From: Verrucomicrobiia bacterium
GTDB lineage: Bacteria > Verrucomicrobiota > Verrucomicrobiia > Limisphaerales > JAJOIW01
DNA: 48,059 nt
Direction of reading: 5' to 3'
Assembly (NCBI GenBank): GCA_030425355.1
Contig: JAUIAG010000007.1
Coordinates: 1 to 48,059, forward strand
Part shown: positions 9,296 to 17,485 of the stretch, piece by piece
How positions within the stretch are numbered: position 1 is the stretch's first letter
Layout of the letters: each line of letters starts with the position of its first letter
The notes under the pieces: model-generated
Database searches by the model: none
What the model was told of the DNA's origin: nothing
Seen by the model: the letters and a program-made list of their open reading frames with translations, nothing else
Translations under genes and position numbers: made by a program

Positions 9296-9599
9296 AGACA
9301 AACTAATATACCGCCACGACCCATTTTTCAAAACCAATCACTCGATGCCCCCTCCCCGCACAGCCCATGGCCCATAAGACCGCATCCCCCTCAGCTCCCG
9401 GTTTCCATCAGGTTTCTCTCGCTCCGCAATGCAATGCATTTTACGGTCAACACAGCCCCCGCTTCAGCGTTCAATGTCGGGTCCGCATGGAGGACCCAAT
9501 CCAGACGCCGGCCCATGGGTGGAACCTGGAACCGAGGAAAAAAATCCAGGTAGGGAAAATCCTGATCACATCACCGGCTTCCCTGCCTGGCTGAAGACC
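9296..9599. other. Divergent intergenic region without recognised gene
   Basis: About 300 bases between the TPR gene (minus) and the small membrane protein (plus). Frames crossing it are short, proline- and arginine-rich and without a family signature. Apart from the weak TPR promoter, no clear terminator, RNA or repeat was seen. Confidence 0.5.
9305..9331 (-). promoter_or_regulatory. Possible sigma70-like promoter of the TPR gene
   Basis: On the minus strand TTGAAA (9331-9326) and TATATT (9310-9305) are separated by 15 bases, shorter than the usual 16-18. The start codon follows closely, so the transcript would have a very short leader. This is a weak call made by eye. Confidence 0.3.
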
Positions 9600-9839
9600 A
9601 TGAACACCGCTCAAAAAGTAATCGTTTCGATTTTTGTCCCTACTTTGGTGGGGATCCCCGTCCTGAGTATCGAAGTCAAAAGGCATTACCAGGAAACGGA
9701 ATACGGAAGCACGTGGAAGCCCACCCCGCTGCATGAATACCCCATGGCGTGGTGGGGGCTGGCACTTTGTCTGGCAGTTTTTCTGATGATTCTATGGCGG
9801 GGAAAGAAGGAACGAGGGATGGATTCTTCCGACGATTGA
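9600..9839 (+). CDS. Small two-helix membrane protein
   Basis: 79 residues from the ATG at 9600 (MNTAQKVIVSIFVPTLVGIP). The frame is open further upstream, to 9429, but the upstream part is proline-rich and unlike protein. Two hydrophobic segments are visible, residues about 5-24 and 50-66 (WWGLALCLAVFLMILW), followed by a basic end RGKK. The connecting loop contains EYGSTWKPTPLHEYP. This layout resembles a widespread class of small uncharacterised bacterial membrane proteins; no function is assigned. No good Shine-Dalgarno is seen. It precedes exbB-like genes by about 450 bp, so it is probably a separate unit. Confidence 0.6.
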   Translation: MNTAQKVIVSIFVPTLVGIPVLSIEVKRHYQETEYGSTWKPTPLHEYPMAWWGLALCLAVFLMILWRGKKERGMDSSDD

Positions 9840-10296
9840 CGCCTTCTGCTCATGAAGAGCCCGTCCTCACTGCCCGGCCCTGTCAATGGAGTTGATGAAC
9901 TATGGCAGGATCAACAGGGGGGTTTCTGTAAAGCGCGCCGGTTTTGAGATGTTGCTGCGGGAAACACCCCCGCGGCGAATGCCATCGCATCAATACCTTC
10001 TGGCGGCAGGGACTGGATCCAGCCGAGTCATCCTGATTCCTGGTTCGCAGGTGGAATATCTGCGGTGGAACGAGCCAAAACCAAGTATCACGCTCGCAAA
10101 CAAGTCCCGGCGCGTTATACATTCAGGACCGCGTGACCGGTGGCCGCGGGGTGCACTCCAACATTCGTGAACCTGTTTTCAGCAGGCGAAGGTCGGGGCG
10201 GTTCAAAAAGCGGCCCTGATAGCGGCGGACAGCGGGCCGGATGGATTCTTCCGGCACCACCGGGATCTGGTCACAGAAAAAAGCAGAGATGAAGTG
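9840..10296. other. Long intergenic region upstream of exbB-like gene
   Basis: About 450 bases. An open frame at 9886-10170 (94 codons) has no recognisable domain and an atypical composition, so it is not called. A short GC-rich inverted repeat CGGCCC/GGGCCG (10211-10216 and 10234-10239) lies about 57 bases before the exbB start. No confident promoter or RNA was identified. Confidence 0.45.
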
Positions 10297-10944
10297 ATGG
10301 CAGCACAGATTTGGAATTTACTGAAACAGGGTGGCCCACTGATGATCCCGATCGGGGTGTGTTCAGTGGTCGCGATTGCCATAATCATCCAGAAGATCGT
10401 GGAGCTTCACCGTGGACGGGTGATCCCGGAGGAGGTGGTTCACTGGGTGGAGCGGGGCGATGTTTCGGGTGGAGGACTGCCATCCGGTCGGAAGTTCAGG
10501 AGTCCGGCGGCGGTCCTGGTCGGTCAGGTGATCGCCAACCGTTCAAGGAGCTTTGCCGTGAATCACCAACTGCTGCAGTCGGCTGGACAGCAGGTCACTC
10601 TGAGTTTGCAGCGCGGACTGCGCGGACTTGAGATCATCACCACCATCTCGCCCCTGCTGGGACTCGCGGGCACCATCCAGGGACTGATTGTTCTCTTCGG
10701 TTCTATTGACAGCGTCGCGGCCACTGACAGCTCGGATCTGGCACGGGGTATCGGAATCGCACTTTTCACCACTTTCGCGGGACTGCTGGTCTCCATCCCC
10801 AGTGTTATCGGCTGGCATGTTTTCCATCGGCGCGCTGAAATCCTCTCCTCGGATCTGGAATCACTGTGCGACACCGCTCTGAAGCGCATCTATGAAGGCG
10901 ACGGGGAAGGACGGGGAGAAAAAGGCCATGTCCGCGGCAGCTGA
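10297..10944 (+). CDS. MotA/TolQ/ExbB-type proton channel
   Basis: 215 residues from the ATG at 10297; a GTG directly before it is possible, but GAGA lies at a better distance from the ATG. Three transmembrane segments are visible: residues about 15-33 (PLMIPIGVCSVVAIAIII), about 112-135 (ISPLLGLAGTIQGLIVLFG) and about 150-172 (GIALFTTFAGLLVSIPSVIG). The LLGLAGTIQG and ALFTTFAGLLVSIP motifs are characteristic of the ExbB/TolQ proton-channel family. Together with the following ExbD it should form an inner-membrane motor that uses the proton gradient to energise outer-membrane transport or envelope processes. No TonB or TolA-like gene is present here, so the partner is unknown. Confidence 0.93.
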   Translation: MAAQIWNLLKQGGPLMIPIGVCSVVAIAIIIQKIVELHRGRVIPEEVVHWVERGDVSGGGLPSGRKFRSPAAVLVGQVIANRSRSFAVNHQLLQSAGQQVTLSLQRGLRGLEIITTISPLLGLAGTIQGLIVLFGSIDSVAATDSSDLARGIGIALFTTFAGLLVSIPSVIGWHVFHRRAEILSSDLESLCDTALKRIYEGDGEGRGEKGHVRGS

Positions 10945-10987
10945 CCACCCGGACGCCTGAAGCCCACCACCGCATCTGATTGGCACC

Positions 10988-11410
10988 ATGGCATTTGGAA
11001 CCAGAGCCCCAAGAAGGAACCCGGAGATTCTCATCGTCCCGCTGATCGATATTCTCCTGGTGGTTCTCATTTTTCTTCTGGCAACGACCACCTTCCGGCA
11101 GTTCCCCACCGTTGAAATCAATCTCCCGAAGGCGGCGGCGGGCTCACCGGCTGAACCGCCTGAGATCCTCATTGTCTCCGTCACCACCGAACCGCCGGCC
11201 ATTTTCATCAATCGTGAACCGGTGGACCTCGACGAGCTGAACCTGGTCTTCGAGGATGTGGCCCGGAAAAATCCGGAAGTCAGAATTGCCCTCAATGCTG
11301 ACCGTGATGCGCCCTTCGGTGTGATCATGCGGATCTGGCAGGAAGCCCAGAAAGCCGGTCTGAACCGGATTCAGGCTTTGACGCAGGAAGGCGTTGTTAC
11401 GGCACCCTGA
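10988..11410 (+). CDS. ExbD/TolR-type biopolymer transport protein
   Basis: 140 residues. A cytoplasmic N-terminus with basic residues (RAPRRNPEILIV) leads to one transmembrane segment with the conserved aspartate of the family (PLIDILLVVLIFLL), then a periplasmic domain with EINLPKA and IALNADRDAPFGVIMRIW. It follows the ExbB-like gene by 43 bp and completes the motor complex. Its 3' end overlaps the convergent HAD gene by 14 bp (11397-11410). Confidence 0.93.
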   Translation: MAFGTRAPRRNPEILIVPLIDILLVVLIFLLATTTFRQFPTVEINLPKAAAGSPAEPPEILIVSVTTEPPAIFINREPVDLDELNLVFEDVARKNPEVRIALNADRDAPFGVIMRIWQEAQKAGLNRIQALTQEGVVTAP

Positions 11411-12332
11411 ACCCGTGCCAGCTGGTGAAGACACAGTCGGGTTCGAAGTCGCGGCAGCGCCTGTCCTCTCGGCGCAGTCTGAGGGAGCGGCTGTCCCCGG
11501 CGAAGAGAGCGGTCCTGAAGCCTGCCTGACTTGAGGCGACCATATCCTTGAGCATGTCGTTGCCGATGAAGAGCGCCGACGACGGATCGATGCCGTGATG
11601 CTGCATGAGACGGGCTGCGGCCCTTGCGAAAAGCTCGGAGGATGGCTTCCCAATCCGCTCCAGATAGGACCATGAGGAGATCCGGGTATCAATCCCGAGC
11701 TGTTCGAGGCGGCCACCGCCGAAGAATTCCAGCATGATCGGGGTGTAGAACTGGGAGTTGGAAACAATCCCAACCGGAATGCCCCTCTCCCGAAGACTGG
11801 CGAGAAACTCAAAGACGCCCTCGTAGGGCCACACGGGGTTGGACAGGCATTCAAAAACCGTGGCGGCGCGCATCAGGGCCGGGCGTGTCGGAGTTTCCAG
11901 TTCGGCCTCGCGACTCCACTCATCGAGAAGGCGGCTCCACACAACGGCAATATCAACCTCCGGGAAGGGAACACCTTTCACGCGGGCCTGACGATGATCC
12001 TCCAGAATGATTTCACGATACGCCTGCGATGGCGAAAACCGGCTGCGTTTTGCCTGCTCCACCCACGACTCCCAGTCGGCAAAGGACTCTTTGACGGCAT
12101 CGAAGAAATGTCCGTCCTCGCTCTGGTCTTCAGAAAGGGAAATGTCGCCCACCCCGGAACAGACCATGGTCCCGTAGACGTCGAGAAAAACGGCGGCCAC
12201 CTGCGGGCATTGCCCCCGGCTCTCCGCGCCTTCCGGAGGCCTCGCCTGGATCGGCCGGGAGTGACGCCGGTAAACGTCCATAACGAGTTCCCGCATGGAA
12301 TCCGGCGGGTCGATCAAATCATTCGGCTGCAT
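11397..12332 (-). CDS. HAD-superfamily hydrolase in glucosylglycerate cluster
   Basis: 311 residues from the ATG at 12332; the frame is open to 12518 but that part overlaps the upstream glycosyltransferase. HAD motifs in order: FLDVYGT with nucleophile Asp51, a helical cap (about 70-170), GIVSNSQ (motif II), IGKPSSELF with the motif III lysine, and FIGNDMLKDM (motif IV). The second acidic residue of DxD is Tyr here (DVYGT), a form common in dehalogenase-like HADs and many uncharacterised ones, so phosphatase activity is not assured. By position, last gene of the minus unit with glucosyl-3-phosphoglycerate synthase, the natural guess is dephosphorylation of glucosyl-3-phosphoglycerate. An alternative ATG lies 12 codons in. 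Confidence 0.85.
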   Translation of the reverse strand: MQPNDLIDPPDSMRELVMDVYRRHSRPIQARPPEGAESRGQCPQVAAVFLDVYGTMVCSGVGDISLSEDQSEDGHFFDAVKESFADWESWVEQAKRSRFSPSQAYREIILEDHRQARVKGVPFPEVDIAVVWSRLLDEWSREAELETPTRPALMRAATVFECLSNPVWPYEGVFEFLASLRERGIPVGIVSNSQFYTPIMLEFFGGGRLEQLGIDTRISSWSYLERIGKPSSELFARAAARLMQHHGIDPSSALFIGNDMLKDMVASSQAGFRTALFAGDSRSLRLRREDRRCRDFEPDCVFTSWHGFRVP

Positions 12333-12351
12333 GCAAATCTCGGGGCTGTTG

Positions 12352-13854
12352 TCAGGAACAAAGAAACAGAAACCGATCCGGATCAAGATAACTGAGCAGC
12401 ACCCTGTCGGCGCTGATGGCTCCGGAATCGCCGTCCTCTTCAAGGATTTGATGGTAGATCCGGTCGAGCCGCGAAACATACTCCCTCGGACAGTAGTTCT
12501 CGCGGACACGGGCGGCATTCTTCCCGATCAGAGACCCGGACTGAAATTCCGGAAGGGAGTGCGGACTCAGGGCATCCACAAAGTCCGAGTCGGAACGAAT
12601 CACAGAAATCACCGCGTTCATCTGCCTCTCGGTGAGGGAGGAGAAATCAACCACGCCATTGGCGGTGCGCCGGCGGATCGCTGCCTGGATACTGTCCTCG
12701 TCAATGGGGAGGCCATAGGACTCAAAACTCTGCTCCAGCGACCGGGCCAGTTCATCCTCGTAGCGAAGGCCCCGCTGGTGAAGCCAGTCCAGAGGCACCG
12801 AGATGGACTGGTAGAGTCCATCACCGAAATCAATCCCCTGCTCCACAAAGTCGGCAGTGACATGCGGGATGTCCCGGCCGACGATGCCCTTGCCCAGCAG
12901 CCACGGTTCGAGAAACGGCAGACCGAAGCCCTCGGCGACACTGGTGGAAATAAATCCGTCCGCGGCGGACAGCAGGTCCTCAAAAGTCCAGCGCGGGTCC
13001 AGTCCGAGTTCAAAGGTTACCGGAATATCCACCTCATGGGTCCAGTCCTTCCAGTTCTGGTAGACCTCGATGGCATCGGGATTCTCCGGCTTAAGGGTCA
13101 GTCCGATATGGAAAGGAAACCCGGATCTGGCGGCAATCATTCCCCAGAGGATGACCTCGCCGATATTCTTCCGACGGATCGACCGGCTGGGGTAGAGAAC
13201 AAAGCGCGACTCTCCCCGTTTGCAGATGGAGTCCCTCACCTTTACTCCGTTGTCTTCGCGGTCGAGAGCCACGGATGGCGCGCCGATTGGATTCGGCAGA
13301 CTGTGAAGATGGCTTGCCGACAGGCCCGAGGAAAGCAGCGCCCCGCGGTCGCGGGAATTGAGCACACCGTAGTGAACCCGGCCACGGGTGCCGGTGGGAT
13401 AGAGGAACTGCGACCGGTCCCAGCCCTCATTGTCGCTGATGAAGCGCAGGCAGGAATAATTGATCTGGCGGCCATCTTCGGGAAAGTCGTGGATCTGCAG
13501 AAGCAACCGGTCACCTCGTGCGGCAAGGGCGCCTGTCACCGCGGTGACGTGGAAGTTCTTCCCCAGATGATGATTGTGGAAATGCCAGACATCGGGACCG
13601 CCACCGAGCCGTTCGGCGGCGGCCCGGGTCATGCGGCCCATCAGATCATCCAGATTTGCCGGCTCGAGGCGGTGATCGTAACCGAGGGCCCCGAGCACAA
13701 CGGCATATTTTTCGAGAGGAGAACCAAACACCGGCGCTTCACCGGTCAGAATGACTACTTCATGGCCGGCACCCGCCAGGAGCGGCACACAGGACTCCAG
13801 CACCCGCGTTACCCCGCCGCGTCGCAGATGATAATGGACAATGGCTATCTTCAT
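12352..13854 (-). CDS. GT-B glycosyltransferase (GT4-like)
   Basis: 500 residues. The N-terminal Rossmann domain opens MKIAIVHYHLRRGGVTRVLE, the classic glycine-rich start of GT4-type retaining enzymes. The second domain carries FVLYPSRSIRRKNIGE and FISTSVAEGFGLPFLEPWLLG, the E-x7-E region that binds the nucleotide sugar. It is soluble, with no signal peptide. It lies 40 bp after glucosyl-3-phosphoglycerate synthase and 19 bp before the HAD gene, so one transcript is likely. It may extend glucosylglycerate with a further sugar, as in mannosylglucosylglycerate synthesis, but the donor and acceptor cannot be read from sequence. Confidence 0.88.
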   Translation of the reverse strand: MKIAIVHYHLRRGGVTRVLESCVPLLAGAGHEVVILTGEAPVFGSPLEKYAVVLGALGYDHRLEPANLDDLMGRMTRAAAERLGGGPDVWHFHNHHLGKNFHVTAVTGALAARGDRLLLQIHDFPEDGRQINYSCLRFISDNEGWDRSQFLYPTGTRGRVHYGVLNSRDRGALLSSGLSASHLHSLPNPIGAPSVALDREDNGVKVRDSICKRGESRFVLYPSRSIRRKNIGEVILWGMIAARSGFPFHIGLTLKPENPDAIEVYQNWKDWTHEVDIPVTFELGLDPRWTFEDLLSAADGFISTSVAEGFGLPFLEPWLLGKGIVGRDIPHVTADFVEQGIDFGDGLYQSISVPLDWLHQRGLRYEDELARSLEQSFESYGLPIDEDSIQAAIRRRTANGVVDFSSLTERQMNAVISVIRSDSDFVDALSPHSLPEFQSGSLIGKNAARVRENYCPREYVSRLDRIYHQILEEDGDSGAISADRVLLSYLDPDRFLFLCS

Positions 13855-13895
13855 ACCGGTACCGGGTGCCTGGAGCTGCAGCTAATGTGACAGGA

Positions 13896-14885
13896 TCAGG
13901 CGCGTTCGGGAAGATTGTATTTCTTCCTGTAGCCCGGAACGGTCGCCATGGGCGGACGCTCCTCCTCGCGGATTTCCTTTTCCATGAGGATATATTCCCG
14001 TTCCTTAGCCTCGAAGTGGCGGTAGACCTTCTGGATTTCCACCATCTCCCTGATCATCCCGAAGTCCTGCATGCGGGTGAGAAAGCTCTGCAGGATGCCG
14101 AAGGACATTTTTCCGAGCGCGGTGGTGGACTGGTTCCGGTGGATACGCTGGTCGAGGTCGGTCTGGGCAAAGGCATCCATGCCCCAGCGGCGGTAGACGT
14201 CGAGGATATGTGAGGTTTCAACGCCGTAACCGATAGGGAAGGTAATGTTCTCGAGGACCTCGCGGCGGACGGCATATTCACCACTCAGCGGCTGGATGAT
14301 GGCGGACAATTCAGGAAAAAACATGCTGAACAACGGCCTGACGAGGATCTCGGTCACACGGCCTCCCCCGGATGGACGCAGCCCCTGCGAGAAGGCAAGC
14401 GGGCGGTCATAGAAAGCCTTCACATATTTGGTGTCCTCCTGATAGAGCAGCGGCCCGACAAGGCCGTATACAAACCGCGGGTGGATGTTGGCGATATCCG
14501 CATCGACATAGACAATGATGTCGCCCTCCAGCTGGTAGATAGCCTTCCACAGGTTTTCGCCTTTTCCCCGTCGATGGCCCACCTCGGGCAGGATCTCCTC
14601 GGCGAGGTAGGTGCTGGCACCGAATGATGCCGCCACCTCGAGGGTCCGGTCCGTGGATCCCGAATCAATCACCGCAATCTCATCCAGAAGCGGATAACGG
14701 TTCATCAACTCACTCTTGAAAATGACCACCTCCTTGCCGATGGTCTTCTCCTCATTCAGGGTGGGGATGCACAGCGAGATCTTCAGATTCTTCTTCTCTT
14801 TCTGCTCGATGAGTTTCAGCAGATCCCAGAACTGTGAATGATGGAATGTCTTCTTCTCGAGCCAGTTTTCAATCTTCTCTTTCAT
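13896..14885 (-). CDS. gpgS: Glucosyl-3-phosphoglycerate synthase (GT81)
   Basis: 329 residues from the ATG at 14885, supported by AAGGGA 7 bases upstream. The protein makes glucosyl-3-phosphoglycerate from NDP-glucose and 3-phosphoglycerate, the first committed step to glucosylglycerate. A GT-A fold is evident: SLCIPTLNEEKTIG (37-50), AVIDSGSTDRT (71-81), GHRRGKGENLWKA (103-115) and the metal-binding DAD at 128-130 in VYVDADIANIHP. Later PLSGEYAVRREVLENITFPIGYGVETSHILD matches the acceptor and sugar-binding end of the family. Length is normal. Its start overlaps the M20-like gene by 17 bp, implying translational coupling. Confidence 0.92.
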   Translation of the reverse strand: MKEKIENWLEKKTFHHSQFWDLLKLIEQKEKKNLKISLCIPTLNEEKTIGKEVVIFKSELMNRYPLLDEIAVIDSGSTDRTLEVAASFGASTYLAEEILPEVGHRRGKGENLWKAIYQLEGDIIVYVDADIANIHPRFVYGLVGPLLYQEDTKYVKAFYDRPLAFSQGLRPSGGGRVTEILVRPLFSMFFPELSAIIQPLSGEYAVRREVLENITFPIGYGVETSHILDVYRRWGMDAFAQTDLDQRIHRNQSTTALGKMSFGILQSFLTRMQDFGMIREMVEIQKVYRHFEAKEREYILMEKEIREEERPPMATVPGYRKKYNLPERA

Positions 14886-16050
14886 GGCAAATCCCTTCGT
14901 CGATGGCACTGATGACGGCGATGAGCTGGGCGATACCGGCAAACATCGGTTCGATGTAGACAGATTCCTCGGACTCGGCACGGGTCGCTCTCCGGGAGAT
15001 CCCGAGGGTCAGTCCGGGAATCTTCTTGTCGATGAGTGCCGAGAGTTCCCCCATGCTCGGCTGAATAATCGGGCTGAGGTCGAGATGATCCATCACCTTC
15101 CTCGTCGCCCATGTCAGCGGATGGCTGAAGCCGATACCGCCGGGCCGCCGCCGGGCGATAATCTCAAAATCGACATCGAGGCCGGATTCACTGGCCACCT
15201 CCTGAATGATTTCATCGATACGCTGGTGCAGGCTGCTGACCATCCCGATTTCCTCGCTGGTGACCTCGAAGCGAAGCCGCGCTTCGGTGGCCGGCATGTT
15301 GAAGGACTTGCCAGCATTGCACGATCCGAGAATGATATTGGTTCGGGGTCGGTGAGGCAGTGGAATAGTCTGCAGTTTGACGATCAGATTGGCCAGAGGT
15401 TCGATCATACCTGTACGCACCCAGTCATCCGCCAGTGGCTGGCCTTCACTGCGGAACCTCACCTCGCCGCGCAGCATTCCCAGAGAATTGTAGCTCAGCC
15501 GCCCCAGTTCCACTCCCTCGACGAAGATCCCGGCTTCAATCGGCTCATCGTAGTTGTCGAGGAAGAAACGGATCCCCTCGATATTCCCGCGACCGAGGCT
15601 CCGTGACGCCCCCATCAGGATCAGGTTGGAATCAAACTGAAGCCCCATGGCCTGCAGGAGCGTGGGCAGGGATGTCACCACCGCGACGCCCAGGCTGTTA
15701 TCGGCCACGCCGGCTCCAGTCACCACATCCCGGTCCACCTGAACCGTGTGGTCGACACTGGCCGGGAACAGCGTGTCCATGTGCGATGAAACAAGGATAT
15801 TGCGGGAGCTCCGACCCGGAAGGATGGCGTAGGCGTTCTCCACCTCATCCGTGGAGATCTTGTCCAGACCGCATTCGCGGAACCGGTCGAGCATGAACTC
15901 CTTTTTCCGGGCCTCCCGGAATGTCTCCGCCGGAATCTCACCGGCCATCACCAGATTGGCCAGCAGAATCTCCTTGTTTCGCGCCAACTCCTCCTGAAAA
16001 AGAGGGATCTTCTCCAGAATCGGATTCAGCGTTGCCATTTGCCTTTCCAT
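14869..16050 (-). CDS. M20-family peptidase-like protein, probably catalytically inactive
   Basis: 393 residues from the ATG at 16050. A TTG at 16149 extends the frame over the divergent promoter region, and an ATG at 16038 is also possible. The M20 layout is clear: SSHMDT (first metal His90) and GAGVADNSLG (Asp117), then a lid/dimerisation domain and a C-terminal return to the catalytic domain. The catalytic and metal glutamates (EE in relatives, before the GxGN..G segment) are replaced by Ser-Arg in MGASRSLGRGNIEG (about 149-150). The dimer-domain GGHSW is GQPLADDW, and the last metal histidine is replaced in SRRATRAESEESVYIEP. A hydrolase function is therefore doubtful. It is the first gene of the unit with gpgS, so a regulatory or binding role in glucosylglycerate metabolism is an inference. 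Confidence 0.85.
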   Translation of the reverse strand: MERQMATLNPILEKIPLFQEELARNKEILLANLVMAGEIPAETFREARKKEFMLDRFRECGLDKISTDEVENAYAILPGRSSRNILVSSHMDTLFPASVDHTVQVDRDVVTGAGVADNSLGVAVVTSLPTLLQAMGLQFDSNLILMGASRSLGRGNIEGIRFFLDNYDEPIEAGIFVEGVELGRLSYNSLGMLRGEVRFRSEGQPLADDWVRTGMIEPLANLIVKLQTIPLPHRPRTNIILGSCNAGKSFNMPATEARLRFEVTSEEIGMVSSLHQRIDEIIQEVASESGLDVDFEIIARRRPGGIGFSHPLTWATRKVMDHLDLSPIIQPSMGELSALIDKKIPGLTLGISRRATRAESEESVYIEPMFAGIAQLIAVISAIDEGICHERED

Positions 16051-16162
16051 GAATTCACTATAGGAAACCGACAGGGGCTTTGGAAGCCCAGCTGTCTCCC
16101 GGTTCCAATCCGGTGTAAACAGCTCCCGCTTATAACCCGATTTTTTCAAGGTGATGGCAACA

Positions 16163-17437
16163 ATGGATCACAATTCCAGCGGTCTGAATGTCGGATTTGT
16201 CTCGACACGTTTTGCAGGCAATGACGGTGTGTCCCTCGAGAGCGCCAAATGGGCTGAAGTTCTTTGGGAAGACCGCAACGTCTCCTACTGGTATGCCGGC
16301 CTGCTGGACCGCGACCCGGCCATCAGCATGTGCGTCCCCGAAGCCCATTTTGCCCATGCCGAGATAGACTGGATCAACCGGCGCATCTGGGGCACCACCA
16401 AAAGATCCCAGCTCCTCACCCACCGGATCCGCGAAGTCGCCGACTACCTCAAGTCGACGCTCTATGAATTCGTTGACCGGTTCGGCATCGATCTGCTCGT
16501 TCCCCAGAATGTGCTGACCATCCCCATGCACCTGCCGCTGGGCATTGCGGTCACCGAATTCATCGCCGAGACGCAGATCCCGGTCATTGCCCATCATCAT
16601 GACTTCTACTGGGAACGGTCGCGCTTCTCCATCAATGCCGTCCACGATTACCTGGATATGGCATTTCCGGCCCGTGGCAATTCCATCCGTCACGTCGTCA
16701 TCAACCAGGCAGCCCAGGAACAGCTGTCCCTCCGCAAGGGAGTCTCCTCGCTGCTCATCCCCAATGTCTTCCACTTTGAGGCCGATCCGCCGCAGCCGGA
16801 TGAATACGCCAGGGATTTCCGGGCGGAAATCGGTCTGAGTGACGACGATATCCTCATCCTCCAGCCAACCCGGATCGTCGCCCGCAAAGGCATCGAACAT
16901 GCCATCAAACTCGTCGGACTTCTCAACAATCCCAAATGCAAGCTGGTGATCTCTCATGAAGCCGGCGACGAAGGGTTCGAATACCGTCACATGCTTGAAG
17001 AACTCGCCCACGAGGAAAATGTCGACCTGCGGTTCATCGATCACCGCATCTCCGAATTCCGTCAGAAGGACCAGGAAGGCCGGAAAACCTACACGCTCTG
17101 GGATATTTACCCGCACGCCGATCTGGTCACCTACCCCAGCAATTACGAGGGCTTCGGCAACGCGCTCCTCGAGGCCTTCTACTTTCGGGTCCCCGTGGTC
17201 ATCAACCGCTATTCCATCTTCGCCCAGGACATTGAACCCAAGGGATTCAGGCTGCCGATCATGGACGGGTTTGTCACCAACCGGGTGGTCCGCGAAGTCC
17301 GGCGCATCCTCTCCGACTCTGACTACCGCAAATCCATGGTCGACCATAATTACGAGGTGGCGCGAAAATTCTACGGCTACTCAGCCCTGCGACGCAGTCT
17401 GCGGACGCTCATCACCAGCCTCACCGGTCTGGATTGA
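16163..17437 (+). CDS. GT4-type glycosyltransferase, candidate mannosylglucosylglycerate synthase
   Basis: 424 residues from the ATG at 16163, chosen because AAGGTGAT lies 7 bases upstream; GTG 16151 and ATG 16154 are in frame but fall on that ribosome-binding site. The start [20 protein letters not shown] is a GT-B N-terminal loop. The acceptor region contains [12 protein letters not shown], and the donor domain [19 protein letters not shown] and [23 protein letters not shown], including the E-x7-E motif. The enzyme is soluble. It is transcribed away from the gpgS unit and followed 48 bp later by the GH13_18 phosphorylase. A role in adding a sugar to glucosylglycerate is inferred from context and general resemblance only. 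Confidence 0.87.
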   Translation: MDHNSSGLNVGFVSTRFAGNDGVSLESAKWAEVLWEDRNVSYWYAGLLDRDPAISMCVPEAHFAHAEIDWINRRIWGTTKRSQLLTHRIREVADYLKSTLYEFVDRFGIDLLVPQNVLTIPMHLPLGIAVTEFIAETQIPVIAHHHDFYWERSRFSINAVHDYLDMAFPARGNSIRHVVINQAAQEQLSLRKGVSSLLIPNVFHFEADPPQPDEYARDFRAEIGLSDDDILILQPTRIVARKGIEHAIKLVGLLNNPKCKLVISHEAGDEGFEYRHMLEELAHEENVDLRFIDHRISEFRQKDQEGRKTYTLWDIYPHADLVTYPSNYEGFGNALLEAFYFRVPVVINRYSIFAQDIEPKGFRLPIMDGFVTNRVVREVRRILSDSDYRKSMVDHNYEVARKFYGYSALRRSLRTLITSLTGLD

Positions 17438-17485
17438 AACCAGCGACGTTTCCTTTCCTCAACTTCCACTGCCTGACTGACAACC

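Noticed and set aside
9886..10170. 94-codon open frame upstream of the exbB-like gene
   Set aside because: No Shine-Dalgarno, domain or neighbour support, and an unusual composition.
12295..13890. 531-codon open frame on the plus strand
   Set aside because: It is antisense to the GT-B glycosyltransferase and shows no domain pattern.
16130..17347. 405-codon open frame on the minus strand
   Set aside because: It lies exactly antisense to the glycosyltransferase with clear motifs at 16163-17437; long shadow frames are expected at this base composition.
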